Assembly: GCA_963778465.1 (NCBI GenBank)
Contig: CAVZUK010000003.1
Span: 744,001-808,000, forward strand
Origin: CAVZBW01 sp963778465
Lineage (GTDB): Bacteria > Actinomycetota > Acidimicrobiia > Acidimicrobiales > RAAP-2
Length of the DNA stretch: 64,000 nt
Direction of reading: 5' to 3'
A model generated the notes under the pieces. That model was not told where the DNA came from and did not search any database. It saw only the letters and a program-made list of their open reading frames with translations. The position numbers and the translations under genes were made by a program. Positions 43,501-51,440 of this stretch are shown here, one piece after another (the stretch's first letter is position 1; every line of letters starts with the position of its first letter).

Positions 43501-44040
43501 ATCGGGACCATGGGAGAGGCGCCCGAGCACATCGTCCTCGTCGAGAGCGTCTCCGACGTCGACGGGCTCGAGCTGGACCCCGAGGAGCCGCTCGCCTACC
43601 TGACGCAGACCACGCTCTCCGTCGACGAGACGGCGTCGATCGTCGGCCGCCTCAAGGACCGCTATCCGCTGCTCGAGGGTCCGAGCACCGAGGACATCTG
43701 CTACGCGACGCAGAACCGGCAGGACGCCGTGCGCGCGATCGCCGGACGGTGCGACCTCATGCTCGTGATCGGCTCCGCCAACTCCTCCAACACCCTCCGC
43801 CTCGTCGAGGCGTCGCGGCTCCAAGGGTGCGAGGCGCACCTGATCGAGGACGAATCCGAGATGCGCTTGGAGTGGCTCGAGGGTGCCACCACCGTGGGGA
43901 TCACGGCGGGCGCTTCCGCCCCCGATTCGCTCGTGGACCGGGTGGTGGACGCCCTGCATCAGCTCGGCCGGGTCGACGTGACCGAGCACCAGACCACCGA
44001 GGAAGACGTCCGTTTCGCACTGCCACGGCAGGTCCGATGA
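40499..44040 (+). CDS. shc: Squalene-hopene cyclase fused in frame to IspH (one internal frameshift)
   Basis: The cyclase starts at the ATG at 40499 and reads to about residue 122. A single missing G in the G run at 40864-40869 then breaks the frame. With one G added, the text continues DAGGLERCRVFTRIWLALFG and the rest is open to 44040, about 1180 residues in all. Residues 1-620 are a squalene-hopene cyclase: QW repeats (for example QEADGSWGG), the catalytic DVDD at about 380 and the usual end FPIMALGRY. It cyclises squalene to hopene or hopanol. No stop separates it from a pentapeptide-repeat linker (42451-42570), a 170-residue unknown region and a complete IspH domain. A true fusion is unusual; separate translation from an internal start remains possible. 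Confidence 0.85.
42451..42570 (+). repeat. Eight 15-base tandem repeats forming the cyclase-IspH linker
   Basis: Eight consecutive 15-base units of the type CCGACCGCCACGGGC encode P-[AT]-A-T-[AG] eight times in the frame shared by the cyclase and IspH. The last four complete units before the final one are identical, indicating recent expansion. Since 15 is a multiple of three, copy changes keep the frame. The mirror-strand reading (PWRSG repeats) is a shadow. Confidence 0.92.
42610..44040 (+). CDS. ispH: IspH (4-hydroxy-3-methylbut-2-enyl diphosphate reductase) with unknown N-terminal domain
   Basis: This is the distal part of the cyclase-IspH frame, listed separately because a GTG at 42610 could be an internal start (no clear SD). 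From about 43120 it is a complete IspH: the three 4Fe-4S cysteines are in SFCAGVERA, DATCPLVAKVH and EDICYATQNRQ. The substrate-binding SANSSNT and the HGV and GHAGHEEVIGTMGE histidine loops are intact. IspH makes IPP and DMAPP in the MEP pathway. The preceding 170 residues (AWGHHVAAAFEADVVLDDTARF ... VVVQVGGADAAAAAGPVLRRWARALGG) match nothing I recognise and look like an alpha/beta domain. With dxs in the same operon it would raise precursor supply. Confidence 0.88.
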   Translation: MAWGHHVAAAFEADVVLDDTARFDSGRLASELGDLLSPAHPIVIVTQDPSRTTGPAAGRVLVASELRLAARAAGLGRRRSLKGSGSLIAAELRRAGLEAEERAVVVSPPPNDRGGSAGALPQGPDDPGNWMALLAALGDRPAVVVQVGGADAAAAAGPVLRRWARALGGRQVHLAAPRSFCAGVERAIETVERALERFGPPVFVRRQIVHNSHVVRDLSDRGAVFVEELDEVPEGSIAVLAAHGVAPTVRAEADGRADMTVIDATCPLVAKVHHEARRYAAHGQRIVLIGHAGHEEVIGTMGEAPEHIVLVESVSDVDGLELDPEEPLAYLTQTTLSVDETASIVGRLKDRYPLLEGPSTEDICYATQNRQDAVRAIAGRCDLMLVIGSANSSNTLRLVEASRLQGCEAHLIEDESEMRLEWLEGATTVGITAGASAPDSLVDRVVDALHQLGRVDVTEHQTTEEDVRFALPRQVR

Positions 44041-44101
44041 GGACACTGCTCGCGGCGACCGATCAATCTCGAACCACACCTTGTGGACAGGAGGCCGTCC
44101 C

Positions 44102-45109
44102 ATGCCCATCCCCGTGCGCCAAAACGTCCGCGTTGGGACGCACCTGCTGCGCCAGCGGTTGAGCGGGCGCAAGTACTACCCGTTCATCGTCGAGATCGAG
44201 CCGCTCTTCGCCTGCAACCTCTCCTGCCCCGGGTGCGGCAAGATCCAGCACCCGACCGACATCCTGCGCAAGCGCCTGTCCGTCGAGGACGTCGTCGGCG
44301 CGGTCGAGGAGAGCGGCACGCCCATGGTCTCGATCGCCGGGGGTGAGCCGTTGCTGCACCCCGACATGGACCGTATGGTCGCGGCGTTGGTCGAGCGCAA
44401 GGTCTACGTCTACCTCTGCACCAACGCCGTGCTGCTGCGTCGGCGTCTCGACCGCTTCACTCCCTCTCGCTATTTCTCGTGGGTCGTCCACGTCGACGGG
44501 CTCCGTGAGCGACACGACGAGGCGGTCGATCGCCAAGGGGTGTTCGACGAGGCCGTGGCTGCCATCCGCGACGCCAAGGGCCGGGGCTTCCGGGTCACGA
44601 CGAACTCGACGTTCTTCAACACCGACACGCCCAAGACGGTGCGGGACGTGCTCGACTTCCTCAACGACGACGTCGGGGTCGACGCCATGATGATCTCGCC
44701 CGCCTACGCCTACCAGAAGGCACCCGACCAGGAGCACTTCCTCGGGGTCGAGCAGACCCGGCGACTCTTCCGGGACGCCTTCTCGGAGGGCCGCCGCAAG
44801 CGCTGGCGGCTCAACCACTCCCCGCTCTTCCTGGACTTCCTCGAGGGCCGGCGCGACTTCTCGTGCACCGCGTGGGGCATCCCCAGCTACTCCGTCCTCG
44901 GCTGGCAGCGACCCTGCTACCTGATGGCGGACGGCTACGCCTCCAGCTACAAGGAGCTGGTGGAGACCACCGACTGGGGCTCCTACGGGAGGGGCAAGGA
45001 CCCCCGGTGCGCGAATTGCATGGCGCACTGCGGCTACGAGCCGAGCGCGGTGATGGCCACCACCCGGTCGATGCGCCAATCCCTGCGGGCGCTCGTCTCG
45101 ACGCACTGA
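44102..45109 (+). CDS. hpnH: Adenosyl-hopene transferase HpnH
   Basis: A 335-residue radical-SAM enzyme that adds 5'-deoxyadenosyl to diploptene to give adenosylhopane, the first step to C35 hopanoids. The cluster motif C-x3-C-x2-C is CNLSCPGC at residues 38-45. The opening MPIPVRQNVRVGTHLLRQRLSGRKYYPFIVEIEPLFACNL is typical of HpnH, as are the C-terminal CMAHCGYEPSAV cysteines. I chose the ATG at 44102, which follows AGGAGG at 44090-44095; a GTG-type extension to 44081 is less likely. HpnG is not in the window. Confidence 0.94.
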   Translation: MPIPVRQNVRVGTHLLRQRLSGRKYYPFIVEIEPLFACNLSCPGCGKIQHPTDILRKRLSVEDVVGAVEESGTPMVSIAGGEPLLHPDMDRMVAALVERKVYVYLCTNAVLLRRRLDRFTPSRYFSWVVHVDGLRERHDEAVDRQGVFDEAVAAIRDAKGRGFRVTTNSTFFNTDTPKTVRDVLDFLNDDVGVDAMMISPAYAYQKAPDQEHFLGVEQTRRLFRDAFSEGRRKRWRLNHSPLFLDFLEGRRDFSCTAWGIPSYSVLGWQRPCYLMADGYASSYKELVETTDWGSYGRGKDPRCANCMAHCGYEPSAVMATTRSMRQSLRALVSTH

Positions 45110-45116
45110 CGGCGAC

Positions 45117-47054
45117 GTGACCGATCTGCGCCCCCGCCCCCCGTACGAGGACCTGGCCGCGTTGACGCCCGGGCTCCTGCGCTCGCTCGACGAGGCGGAG
45201 CTGACGGACCTGGCGGCCGGGATCCGGCGGTACCTGGTGGCGACCCTGTCGGAGACCGGCGGGCATCTCGGACCGAACCTCGGTGCGGTCGAGCTGACCC
45301 TGGCGCTGCACCGCGTGTTCGACTCCCCCGACGATGCCCTCCTGTGGGACACGGGACACCAGGCCTACGTCCACAAGATGGTCACCGGCCGCGGTGAGGA
45401 CTTTCCCACCCTGCGCCAACCCGGCGGCCTCTCGGGCTACCCCAACCGGTTGGAGTCGTCGCACGACCACATCGAGAACAGCCACGCCTCAACTGCCCTC
45501 TCCTACGCCTACGGCTTCGCTCGGGCCCGGCAACTTCGAGGGGACCGCCGACGGGTGGTGGCGGTGGTCGGCGACGGCGCGTTGACCGGTGGCCTCTCCT
45601 ACGAGGGGTTGTCCAACATCGGGGTGGCGGGGCTCCCGGTCATCGTGGTGCTCAACGACAACGGTCGCTCCTACGCACCGACGGTGTCCCGTCTCACGAC
45701 GGCGATGGGGTCGTCGGGCCCGCCCTCAGAGGACCGCAGCGCAGACCCGCCGGCCTTCTTCGCGGCGATGGGCTTCCGCTATCTCGGCCCCATCGATGGG
45801 CACGACGTCACTGCAATGGAGGAGGCCCTGCGCGACTCCGCTACGACGTTGGGCCCCGTGGTGGTCCACGTCCACACCCGCAAGGGAGCGGGCTACGTCC
45901 ACGCCGAGTCCGATCCGGAGAAGCGGCTGCACGACGTGCCTCCCTTCGACGCAGCGACGGGGAGGGCCCGGAGCAACGGGGCCGCAGCGCCCGGGTTCAC
46001 CGAGGTCTTCTCCCGTGCCATCGTCGACGAGGGCGCCCGCCGTCCCGAGCTGGTGACCATCACGGCGGCCATGCCCGGCTCGACCGGACTGCTCGAGTTC
46101 GCGCAGCGCTTCCCGGAGCGGTTCTTCGACGTCGGGATCGCCGAGCAGCATGCCGTCGCGGCTGCGGCAGGGATGGCGATGGACGGCCTCCGACCGGTCG
46201 TCGCGATCTATTCGACCTTTCTCAACCGGGCCTGGGACCAGATCGTCCACGACGTGGCGCTGCACGGCCTGCCGGTGGTCTTCTGCGTCGACCGGGCCGG
46301 GGTGACCGGCGACGACGGTCCGAGCCACCACGGGATCTTCGACCTCGCCCTCCTGACCAAGGTGCCCGGCATGACCGTCCTGGCTCCCTCCTGCGCCGCA
46401 GAGGTCGGGGAGATGCTGGCGACGGCGCTGGAGCACTGCGACGGCCCGGCCGTCATCCGATGGCCCAAGACCGCCTCGCCGCCCCCGGTCGGAGGCGTGC
46501 TCGTCGGGGCCGAGGCCGGCCTCCGGGCCCGACGGCTGCGGACCGGCGACGACGTCTGCCTGCTCGGCGTGGGCAAGCTCGCCCAGGCCTGCGACGAGGC
46601 GGCCGCCCTGCTCTCCCGGCTGGGGATCGAGGCGGAGGCATGGGACGTCCGGGTGGCGGCTCCTCTGGACCGGGCCATGCTCGAGTCGGCTCGCCGCCAC
46701 CGCGTCGTCGTGGTCGCCGAGGACGGCGTGGCCGACGGAGGTGTGGGCGACCGCGTGGCGGCCGAGCTCGGGGGAAGGCTCGTCCACCGCGTCGAGGGTC
46801 ACCAGTCCCTTGCGCCGCCGACCGGCGCCCCCCTGGCGGCGGCGACCCCCGGCGCAGCCGGCGGTGCCCCCCTGGTCGTCGCCTGCGGACTGCCGACCGC
46901 CTTCCTTGCCCACGGGCGCGCCGGGCAGATCCTGAGCGAGCACGGTCTCGACGCCGCCGGGCTGGCGCGCAGCGCCCAGTGCGCGCTCGAGGTCGTGGGT
47001 CCGGGTGTCGCTCGAGCTCGACGCCTCGAGGTGCCGCTCGCGGTCACCGGGTAG
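45117..47054 (+). CDS. dxs: 1-deoxy-D-xylulose-5-phosphate synthase
   Basis: A 645-residue thiamine-diphosphate transketolase-like enzyme that condenses pyruvate with glyceraldehyde 3-phosphate, the entry to the MEP pathway. The TPP motif is seen as VVGDGALTGGLSYEGLSNIG ... NDNGRSYAP. HLGPNLGAVELTLALHRVFDSPDD, GIAEQHAVAAAAGMAMDG and DRAGVTGDDGPSHHG are standard Dxs signatures. The GTG at 45117 lies seven bases after hpnH. As the last gene of the hopanoid operon it is likely the hopanoid-dedicated copy; another copy may exist elsewhere. Confidence 0.95.
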   Translation: MTDLRPRPPYEDLAALTPGLLRSLDEAELTDLAAGIRRYLVATLSETGGHLGPNLGAVELTLALHRVFDSPDDALLWDTGHQAYVHKMVTGRGEDFPTLRQPGGLSGYPNRLESSHDHIENSHASTALSYAYGFARARQLRGDRRRVVAVVGDGALTGGLSYEGLSNIGVAGLPVIVVLNDNGRSYAPTVSRLTTAMGSSGPPSEDRSADPPAFFAAMGFRYLGPIDGHDVTAMEEALRDSATTLGPVVVHVHTRKGAGYVHAESDPEKRLHDVPPFDAATGRARSNGAAAPGFTEVFSRAIVDEGARRPELVTITAAMPGSTGLLEFAQRFPERFFDVGIAEQHAVAAAAGMAMDGLRPVVAIYSTFLNRAWDQIVHDVALHGLPVVFCVDRAGVTGDDGPSHHGIFDLALLTKVPGMTVLAPSCAAEVGEMLATALEHCDGPAVIRWPKTASPPPVGGVLVGAEAGLRARRLRTGDDVCLLGVGKLAQACDEAAALLSRLGIEAEAWDVRVAAPLDRAMLESARRHRVVVVAEDGVADGGVGDRVAAELGGRLVHRVEGHQSLAPPTGAPLAAATPGAAGGAPLVVACGLPTAFLAHGRAGQILSEHGLDAAGLARSAQCALEVVGPGVARARRLEVPLAVTG

Positions 47055-47059
47055 TCGAG

Positions 47060-47085
47060 GTGAGGACGCGCCCGCGCGTCCTCAC
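47060..47085. terminator. Perfect 11-pair hairpin ending the hopanoid operon
   Basis: GTGAGGACGCG (47060-47070) and CGCGTCCTCAC (47075-47085) pair perfectly around CCCG, six bases after the dxs stop. The convergent amidohydrolase gene ends at 47179, so it may act in both directions. There is no T run. Confidence 0.7.
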
Positions 47086-47178
47086 GAGTGGTGCGTCGCC
47101 GACATGGCCGGGGCGGGGTCGGGTACCGATTCGACGGTCGGCAGCCGGCCCACCGCCGAGCCACTTGAGCGACAGACC

Positions 47179-48030
47179 CTAGAGCCCGAAGAGTCGCCGG
47201 GCGTTCCCGCCAAGGATGGCGGTCTTGTCGGAAGCCGGGAGCGGCGACTCGAGGATCTGCGCGAGCAGGTGGCTGATCCGGCGACCGACGGGCGGGGAAT
47301 AGAGGTCCGTGCCGAACGCCACCCGGTGGGCACCGAAGCGGTTGGCGAACGCCTCGAGGAAGTCGAAATTATAGGCGAGGCTGGTGTCGAAGACGAGGTT
47401 CTCGCATTTCTCGGCGACGACGGAGGCCTCCTTGGTCCCCTCGAACGTCGAAAAGGAGTCGAGGACCAGCATCGAGACGTCCGGGAGGGCACGAGCGATC
47501 TCCGCCACCTTCCAGAGGGCCTCGTCCGGGGACTCCGTCATGGCGTGGAGGACCGGAACGAGACCGATCTCGGCCATGCGGGCCACGTACCGCACGATCC
47601 ACGGGTCGTCCATCGAGACGCCCTGGAATCGGGCGTGGAAGCTGATGCCGCCGAGGGCGAGCTCGCGCCTGGCCCGGTCCAGCTCCGCCAGCGAGCGCTC
47701 GCCGTGCTGGGGTTCGACGATGCCCACGGCCACCGGGAACCGATCGGGATGCGCATCGCGATAGGCGGCGATGCCGTCGTTGATCGTCCTCGTGTCGGCG
47801 ATGCCATCCGGTCGGGGATAGCCGTGGCCGGGGATGACGACGGCCTGCCGCACCCCTCCCGCGTTCATGATCGCCAGGCGCGCCTCGACCTCGGCCGAGC
47901 CCTCCGAGAGGGTCTGGTCTCCCGACCCGACGCCGCCCACGAAGCCTCGGACGTCCCCGACGTGGTGGTGGCAGTCGAAGACGTCGAACTGGGCGTCGTC
48001 CCCCGTCGTGGCCGGGGCGGCTTCAGGCAT
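47179..48030 (-). CDS. Amidohydrolase family protein (amidohydrolase_2 type)
   Basis: A 283-residue TIM-barrel metal-dependent hydrolase or decarboxylase. The first metal motif is FDCHHHVGD near residue 18-24. HARFQGVSMDDPWIVRYV, LVPVLHAMTESPDEAL and the late FGTDLYSPP contain the further His and Asp ligands typical of amidohydrolase_2 proteins. Members hydrolyse lactones or decarboxylate aromatic acids. The substrate is unknown. It follows the LLM gene (start 49141) on the same strand with 61 bases between, and is probably in its operon. Confidence 0.85.
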   Translation of the reverse strand: MPEAAPATTGDDAQFDVFDCHHHVGDVRGFVGGVGSGDQTLSEGSAEVEARLAIMNAGGVRQAVVIPGHGYPRPDGIADTRTINDGIAAYRDAHPDRFPVAVGIVEPQHGERSLAELDRARRELALGGISFHARFQGVSMDDPWIVRYVARMAEIGLVPVLHAMTESPDEALWKVAEIARALPDVSMLVLDSFSTFEGTKEASVVAEKCENLVFDTSLAYNFDFLEAFANRFGAHRVAFGTDLYSPPVGRRISHLLAQILESPLPASDKTAILGGNARRLFGL

Positions 48031-48091
48031 GTCGGCTCCTTTCGGTGCACCGGGCCCTGGTTCTTCGGACGGGACCGGTCGGTGTGGTGAC

Positions 48092-49141
48092 TCATCGAAA
48101 CGCGGGGAGCACCCGGTCGGCGAACCGTCGCATCCACTCCTGCTGATCGTCGATGAACTGGCTCACGATGAGGTTGGTGACGCCGAGCTCGGCCACCTGC
48201 GCGATGCGCTCCACGCAGTGCTCGGGCGGTCCGGCGATGGTGCCCTGGGCGGCGAGGAAGGACCGGAGCCCGTACTTGTCGACGAGGTGCTGGTTGGGGT
48301 TCTCGGTACCGGGTTGGGCGTGATGGGTGGATCGGTACTCGCTCATCAGGCCCTCGATCCGCTCCCGGAGGTCGTCCGGCAGGCCCTTCTCCTCGAGGGT
48401 GAATCGGAAGACGTGGTTCGCCGTGCCCGCGAGGACCGAGAGGATGGACTCGATCCCCGCGTCCTCGGTCTCGGCGAAGATCAGGTTGCACATGCACCAG
48501 ATCTCGATGTCGTCGAGGCTGCGGCCCACCTCCGCGGCACCCGCAGCGAGATGGTGGCGGCTGATCTCCAGCCGCTCGGGGGTGAGGCAGTTGGACAGCA
48601 CCACCCCGTCCGCGATCCGTCCCGCCAGCCGCTGGGTCCGGGGTCCCTCTGCGGCGATCCACACGGGCACCCGCTGTGCCGCCGCCGGCCCCGATCGCTC
48701 GAGCCAGCGAAGCTCGAGCTCGGCGTCATGCCACCGGACCGTGCGACCGGCCGTGAGCTCCTGCACCGCTCGGACATAGGACTCGAGCTCGTCGACGGTC
48801 GCCGGTGGGACCCCGATGTTGCGGAGCGCGCTGTCCCCGCTCGAGATGCCGTAGGCGAAGCGCCCCTTCGAGATCTGCTGGACCGATGCCGCAGCCGACG
48901 CGGTCACCGCGGGGTGGCGGGTCTTCGGGTTGCTGACGGTGATAGCGAGCCGGGGACGGGTCGTGGCCGCCGCCGCGTAGGTCATGATCGAAAAGCAGTC
49001 CGCCCACAGCGATTGCGAGTCGCCGCAGGTCAACAGGTCGAAGCCGGCGCCCTCGGCGGTGTCGAGCCACGCCGAGTAGTGGTCGAACCGCCGTACCGTC
49101 GTGCCCGTACCGAACCGGAGACGGGGAGTCGAGCCGCTCAT
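48092..49141 (-). CDS. LLM class flavin-dependent oxidoreductase
   Basis: A 349-residue luciferase-like monooxygenase or F420-dependent enzyme. LRFGTGTTVRRFDHYSAWLDTAEGAGFDLLTCGDSQSLWADCF is the N-terminal barrel strand region. RLAITVSNPKTRHPAVTASAAASVQQISKGRFAYGISSGDSALRNIG is the central signature of F420-type members (the tetrahydromethanopterin reductase-like group). The ATG at 49141 overlaps the stop of the upstream nitroreductase gene (ATGA), giving a coupled pair of flavin enzymes. The substrate is unknown. Confidence 0.87.
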   Translation of the reverse strand: MSGSTPRLRFGTGTTVRRFDHYSAWLDTAEGAGFDLLTCGDSQSLWADCFSIMTYAAAATTRPRLAITVSNPKTRHPAVTASAAASVQQISKGRFAYGISSGDSALRNIGVPPATVDELESYVRAVQELTAGRTVRWHDAELELRWLERSGPAAAQRVPVWIAAEGPRTQRLAGRIADGVVLSNCLTPERLEISRHHLAAGAAEVGRSLDDIEIWCMCNLIFAETEDAGIESILSVLAGTANHVFRFTLEEKGLPDDLRERIEGLMSEYRSTHHAQPGTENPNQHLVDKYGLRSFLAAQGTIAGPPEHCVERIAQVAELGVTNLIVSQFIDDQQEWMRRFADRVLPAFR

Positions 49142-49851
49142 CGGGCACCCGGTGCAGCTGGCTGCCCGCCGGGAGCGTGGCTCCTCGACTCCCAGCGATC
49201 CCAGACCATCACCTCGGCCACCGGGCGCCTCGGGGCGGGCGAGAAGTCCTGCCGCTTGGTGTAGGCGACGGGGATGAGGCAGGTCTGCACGTAGCCGTCG
49301 GGGATCCCGAGGATCTGCCCGACCTCGGCGGCCCGCAGCAGGTGCGCGGTGGTGAAGGCCGAGCCGAGGCCGCGGCTGCGCAGCGCCAGCTGGAAGCTCC
49401 ACACGGCGGGGTAGATGGAGCCGAACATGCCCGTGAGGTCGGCCAGGCCGGTCTCCGGCCCGACCTGCGCCGCCAAGCAGGGGATGACGAGGACCGGCAC
49501 GTCGCCCAGATGGTCGACGAGGTAAAGGACGCTGTCGGAGTGCCGGAGGCCGTCGGCGTCCCCGGCGGCCCGGCGCTGCTCTCGCAGCTGGAGCGAGATC
49601 GGGCGCAGCACCTCCCCGTAGACGTCACCGACCTTGCGGCGGAGCTCGGGGTCCGACACCACGAGCCACCGCCAGGACTGGGCGTTCGTGGCGTTGGGGG
49701 CCTGGACGGCCAGCTGCAGGCACTCCTCGATCACCGACCGTGGGACGGGTCGCTCGAGGTCGAGCTGCTTGCGCACCGCTCGTGTGGTCGTGAGCAGGCG
49801 GTCGACCTCGGCAAGGTCGAAGGTCGAGGCAGAAGGGACGCGATCGTGCAC
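49138..49851 (-). CDS. Nitroreductase family protein
   Basis: A 237-residue FMN-binding nitroreductase. The start TTTRAVRKQLDLERPVPRSVIEECLQLAVQAPNATNAQSWRWLVVSD carries the Arg-rich FMN site, and MFGSIYPAVWSFQLALRSRGLGSAFTTAHLL is the typical dimer helix. Members reduce nitro groups, quinones or enones. I chose the GTG at 49851, which starts shortly before the first conserved helix. The frame continues far upstream without homology. It shares its short upstream region with the divergent SRPBCC gene. Confidence 0.85.
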   Translation of the reverse strand: MHDRVPSASTFDLAEVDRLLTTTRAVRKQLDLERPVPRSVIEECLQLAVQAPNATNAQSWRWLVVSDPELRRKVGDVYGEVLRPISLQLREQRRAAGDADGLRHSDSVLYLVDHLGDVPVLVIPCLAAQVGPETGLADLTGMFGSIYPAVWSFQLALRSRGLGSAFTTAHLLRAAEVGQILGIPDGYVQTCLIPVAYTKRQDFSPAPRRPVAEVMVWDRWESRSHAPGGQPAAPGAR

Positions 49852-49903
49852 GGGAGTCAACGTAATCCGGACGCTTCGCTGCTCGCCTGGATATGCTCGC
49901 CCG

Positions 49904-50386
49904 ATGCAGGGATCGGTGACCGTCCACATCGCCGCACCGCCCGAGCGGGTCTGGGACCTTGTGAGCGACGTGACCAAGATCGGGAAGTACAGCCCCGAGA
50001 CCTTCGAGGCCGAATGGATCGACGGTGCCACCGGCCCCGAGGTCGGGGCGCGGTTCCGTGGCCACGTTCGGCGCAACGGCCGCTTCCCCGTGTACTGGAC
50101 GAAGTGCACGGTCTCGACGTGCGACCCCGGGCGTGAGTTCGCCTTCGGGGTCGACGGGCGCGAGGGCAAGCCCATGAACACCTGGCGGTACCGGCTCGAG
50201 CCGGTCGGTGACGGCACCGACGTCACGGAGTCCTTCGAGCTGGCCGACATGCTGCCGCTGCGCGTCTATTGGGCGCTCGCCGGTTGGGCCCGGGGGCGCA
50301 CCAACCGCAACGGCATGAAGGCGACGCTCGAGCGTATGAAGACCGTGGCCGAGAGCGAGACCGGGACCGGGGGGGCGAGCTCCTAG
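49904..50386 (+). CDS. SRPBCC (START-like) family protein
   Basis: A 160-residue helix-grip protein. VTVHIAAPPERVWDLVSDVTKIGKYSPETFEAEWIDGATGPEVGARFRGH is the classic N-terminal part of polyketide-cyclase/SRPBCC proteins, and the long C-terminal helix (TNRNGMKATLERMKTVAE) closes the fold. Such proteins bind hydrophobic ligands; no reaction can be inferred. It is not CoxG-like in sequence, although a cox operon lies 1.5 kb away. The ATG is at 49904. Confidence 0.85.
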   Translation: MQGSVTVHIAAPPERVWDLVSDVTKIGKYSPETFEAEWIDGATGPEVGARFRGHVRRNGRFPVYWTKCTVSTCDPGREFAFGVDGREGKPMNTWRYRLEPVGDGTDVTESFELADMLPLRVYWALAGWARGRTNRNGMKATLERMKTVAESETGTGGASS

Positions 50387-50444
50387 GCAACCACCACCGC
50401 CCGCCCCTGCCTGCGGGTCGGTGGCTGCCTAACCTCGAGCGGAA

Positions 50445-51401
50445 GTGACGCCTACCCAACTGCGCGCCTTTTCCACCGTGGTCCGCCTCGGCTCGGTCCG
50501 TGACGCCGCGGCGGAGCTCGGCGTCACCGAGGCGGCGGTGTCGCTGCACGTGGGGCAATTGCGTCGCGAGCTCGGGGACCGGCTGTTCACCCGGACGAAC
50601 AACGGCCTCGCCTTCACTCCGGGCGGGCTCCGGCTGGCCAGCCGGGCCACCGAGCTCCTGGGCCTCCAGCAACGGACGGTGCGAGAGGTCCACCAGGCCG
50701 CCCACGGCCGCCGCCTCCTCCGGCTGGCGACCTCGAGCCTCTTCGCCGAGCACGCCGCGCCGGGCCTGATCGAGCTCTTCGCCAGCCGCGCCCGCGACCT
50801 CGACGTCGAGCTCAGCGTCCGCTACGCACACGAGTTCGAGTCGCTGCTCGCCTCGAGGACGGTGGACGTGGCCATCGGGCAGAAGCCGGTACGGTTGCCC
50901 GACACCCTGAGCCACACCACGTTCCTCAACTACCAGGTGATGGTCGTCGCGGGACCGGCCCATCCGTTGGCGCGAGGGGACGCCCGGCCCGCGCAGCTGC
51001 GGGAGCAGACCTGGCTCCTCGGTCCCTCCGCCGCCGGGGACGACCACGTGGTGCGGTCCATGCTGCACCGATTCGACGTGCCCGAGGAACGCCAGCGGAT
51101 CTACCAGAGCCACGCCGCGGCCCTCGAGGAGACGCGGCACAACGAGGGACTCTCCCTGGCGCTGTCCTTCGCCGTCGCCGACGATCTCGCGCACGGGCGC
51201 CTCGTGCGCGTCTCGGGAGCCGGCGTGCACGCCGACGGTGCGTGGAGCGCCGCCACGCTTCCCGACCACGGTGTGCTACCGGCCGCCGCCGAGCTCGTCC
51301 GTTTCATCACGACGCCTCGCGCCACCCAGGCCATGCTGCGTGGCTCGGGCATCAACATCGGCCGGTTCCGCCCTTCCGTGCACGTGACCCTCTGGAGCTG
51401 A
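50445..51401 (+). CDS. LysR family transcriptional regulator
   Basis: A 318-residue LysR-type regulator. The N-terminal winged HTH (QLRAFSTVVRLGSVRDAAAELGVTEAAVSLHVGQLRRELGDRLFTRTNNGLAFTPGGLRL, residues 4-64) is followed by a two-lobed effector domain (LRLATSSLFAEHAAPGLIELF ... GQKPVRL). LysR proteins upstream of or near cox genes often control CO dehydrogenase; here it converges with the cox operon (stop to stop, 39 bases), so it may regulate it, but this is positional inference. The GTG start is at 50445. Confidence 0.88.
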   Translation: MTPTQLRAFSTVVRLGSVRDAAAELGVTEAAVSLHVGQLRRELGDRLFTRTNNGLAFTPGGLRLASRATELLGLQQRTVREVHQAAHGRRLLRLATSSLFAEHAAPGLIELFASRARDLDVELSVRYAHEFESLLASRTVDVAIGQKPVRLPDTLSHTTFLNYQVMVVAGPAHPLARGDARPAQLREQTWLLGPSAAGDDHVVRSMLHRFDVPEERQRIYQSHAAALEETRHNEGLSLALSFAVADDLAHGRLVRVSGAGVHADGAWSAATLPDHGVLPAAAELVRFITTPRATQAMLRGSGINIGRFRPSVHVTLWS

Positions 51402-51440
51402 GCCCGCCCCGCGGTCCCCGGGCGGCCCTGAGAGCCCCGA

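Noticed and set aside
49904..50386. CoxG (CODH subunit G)
   Set aside because: It has the SRPBCC fold but lies outside the cox operon on the other strand and lacks CoxG-like sequence.
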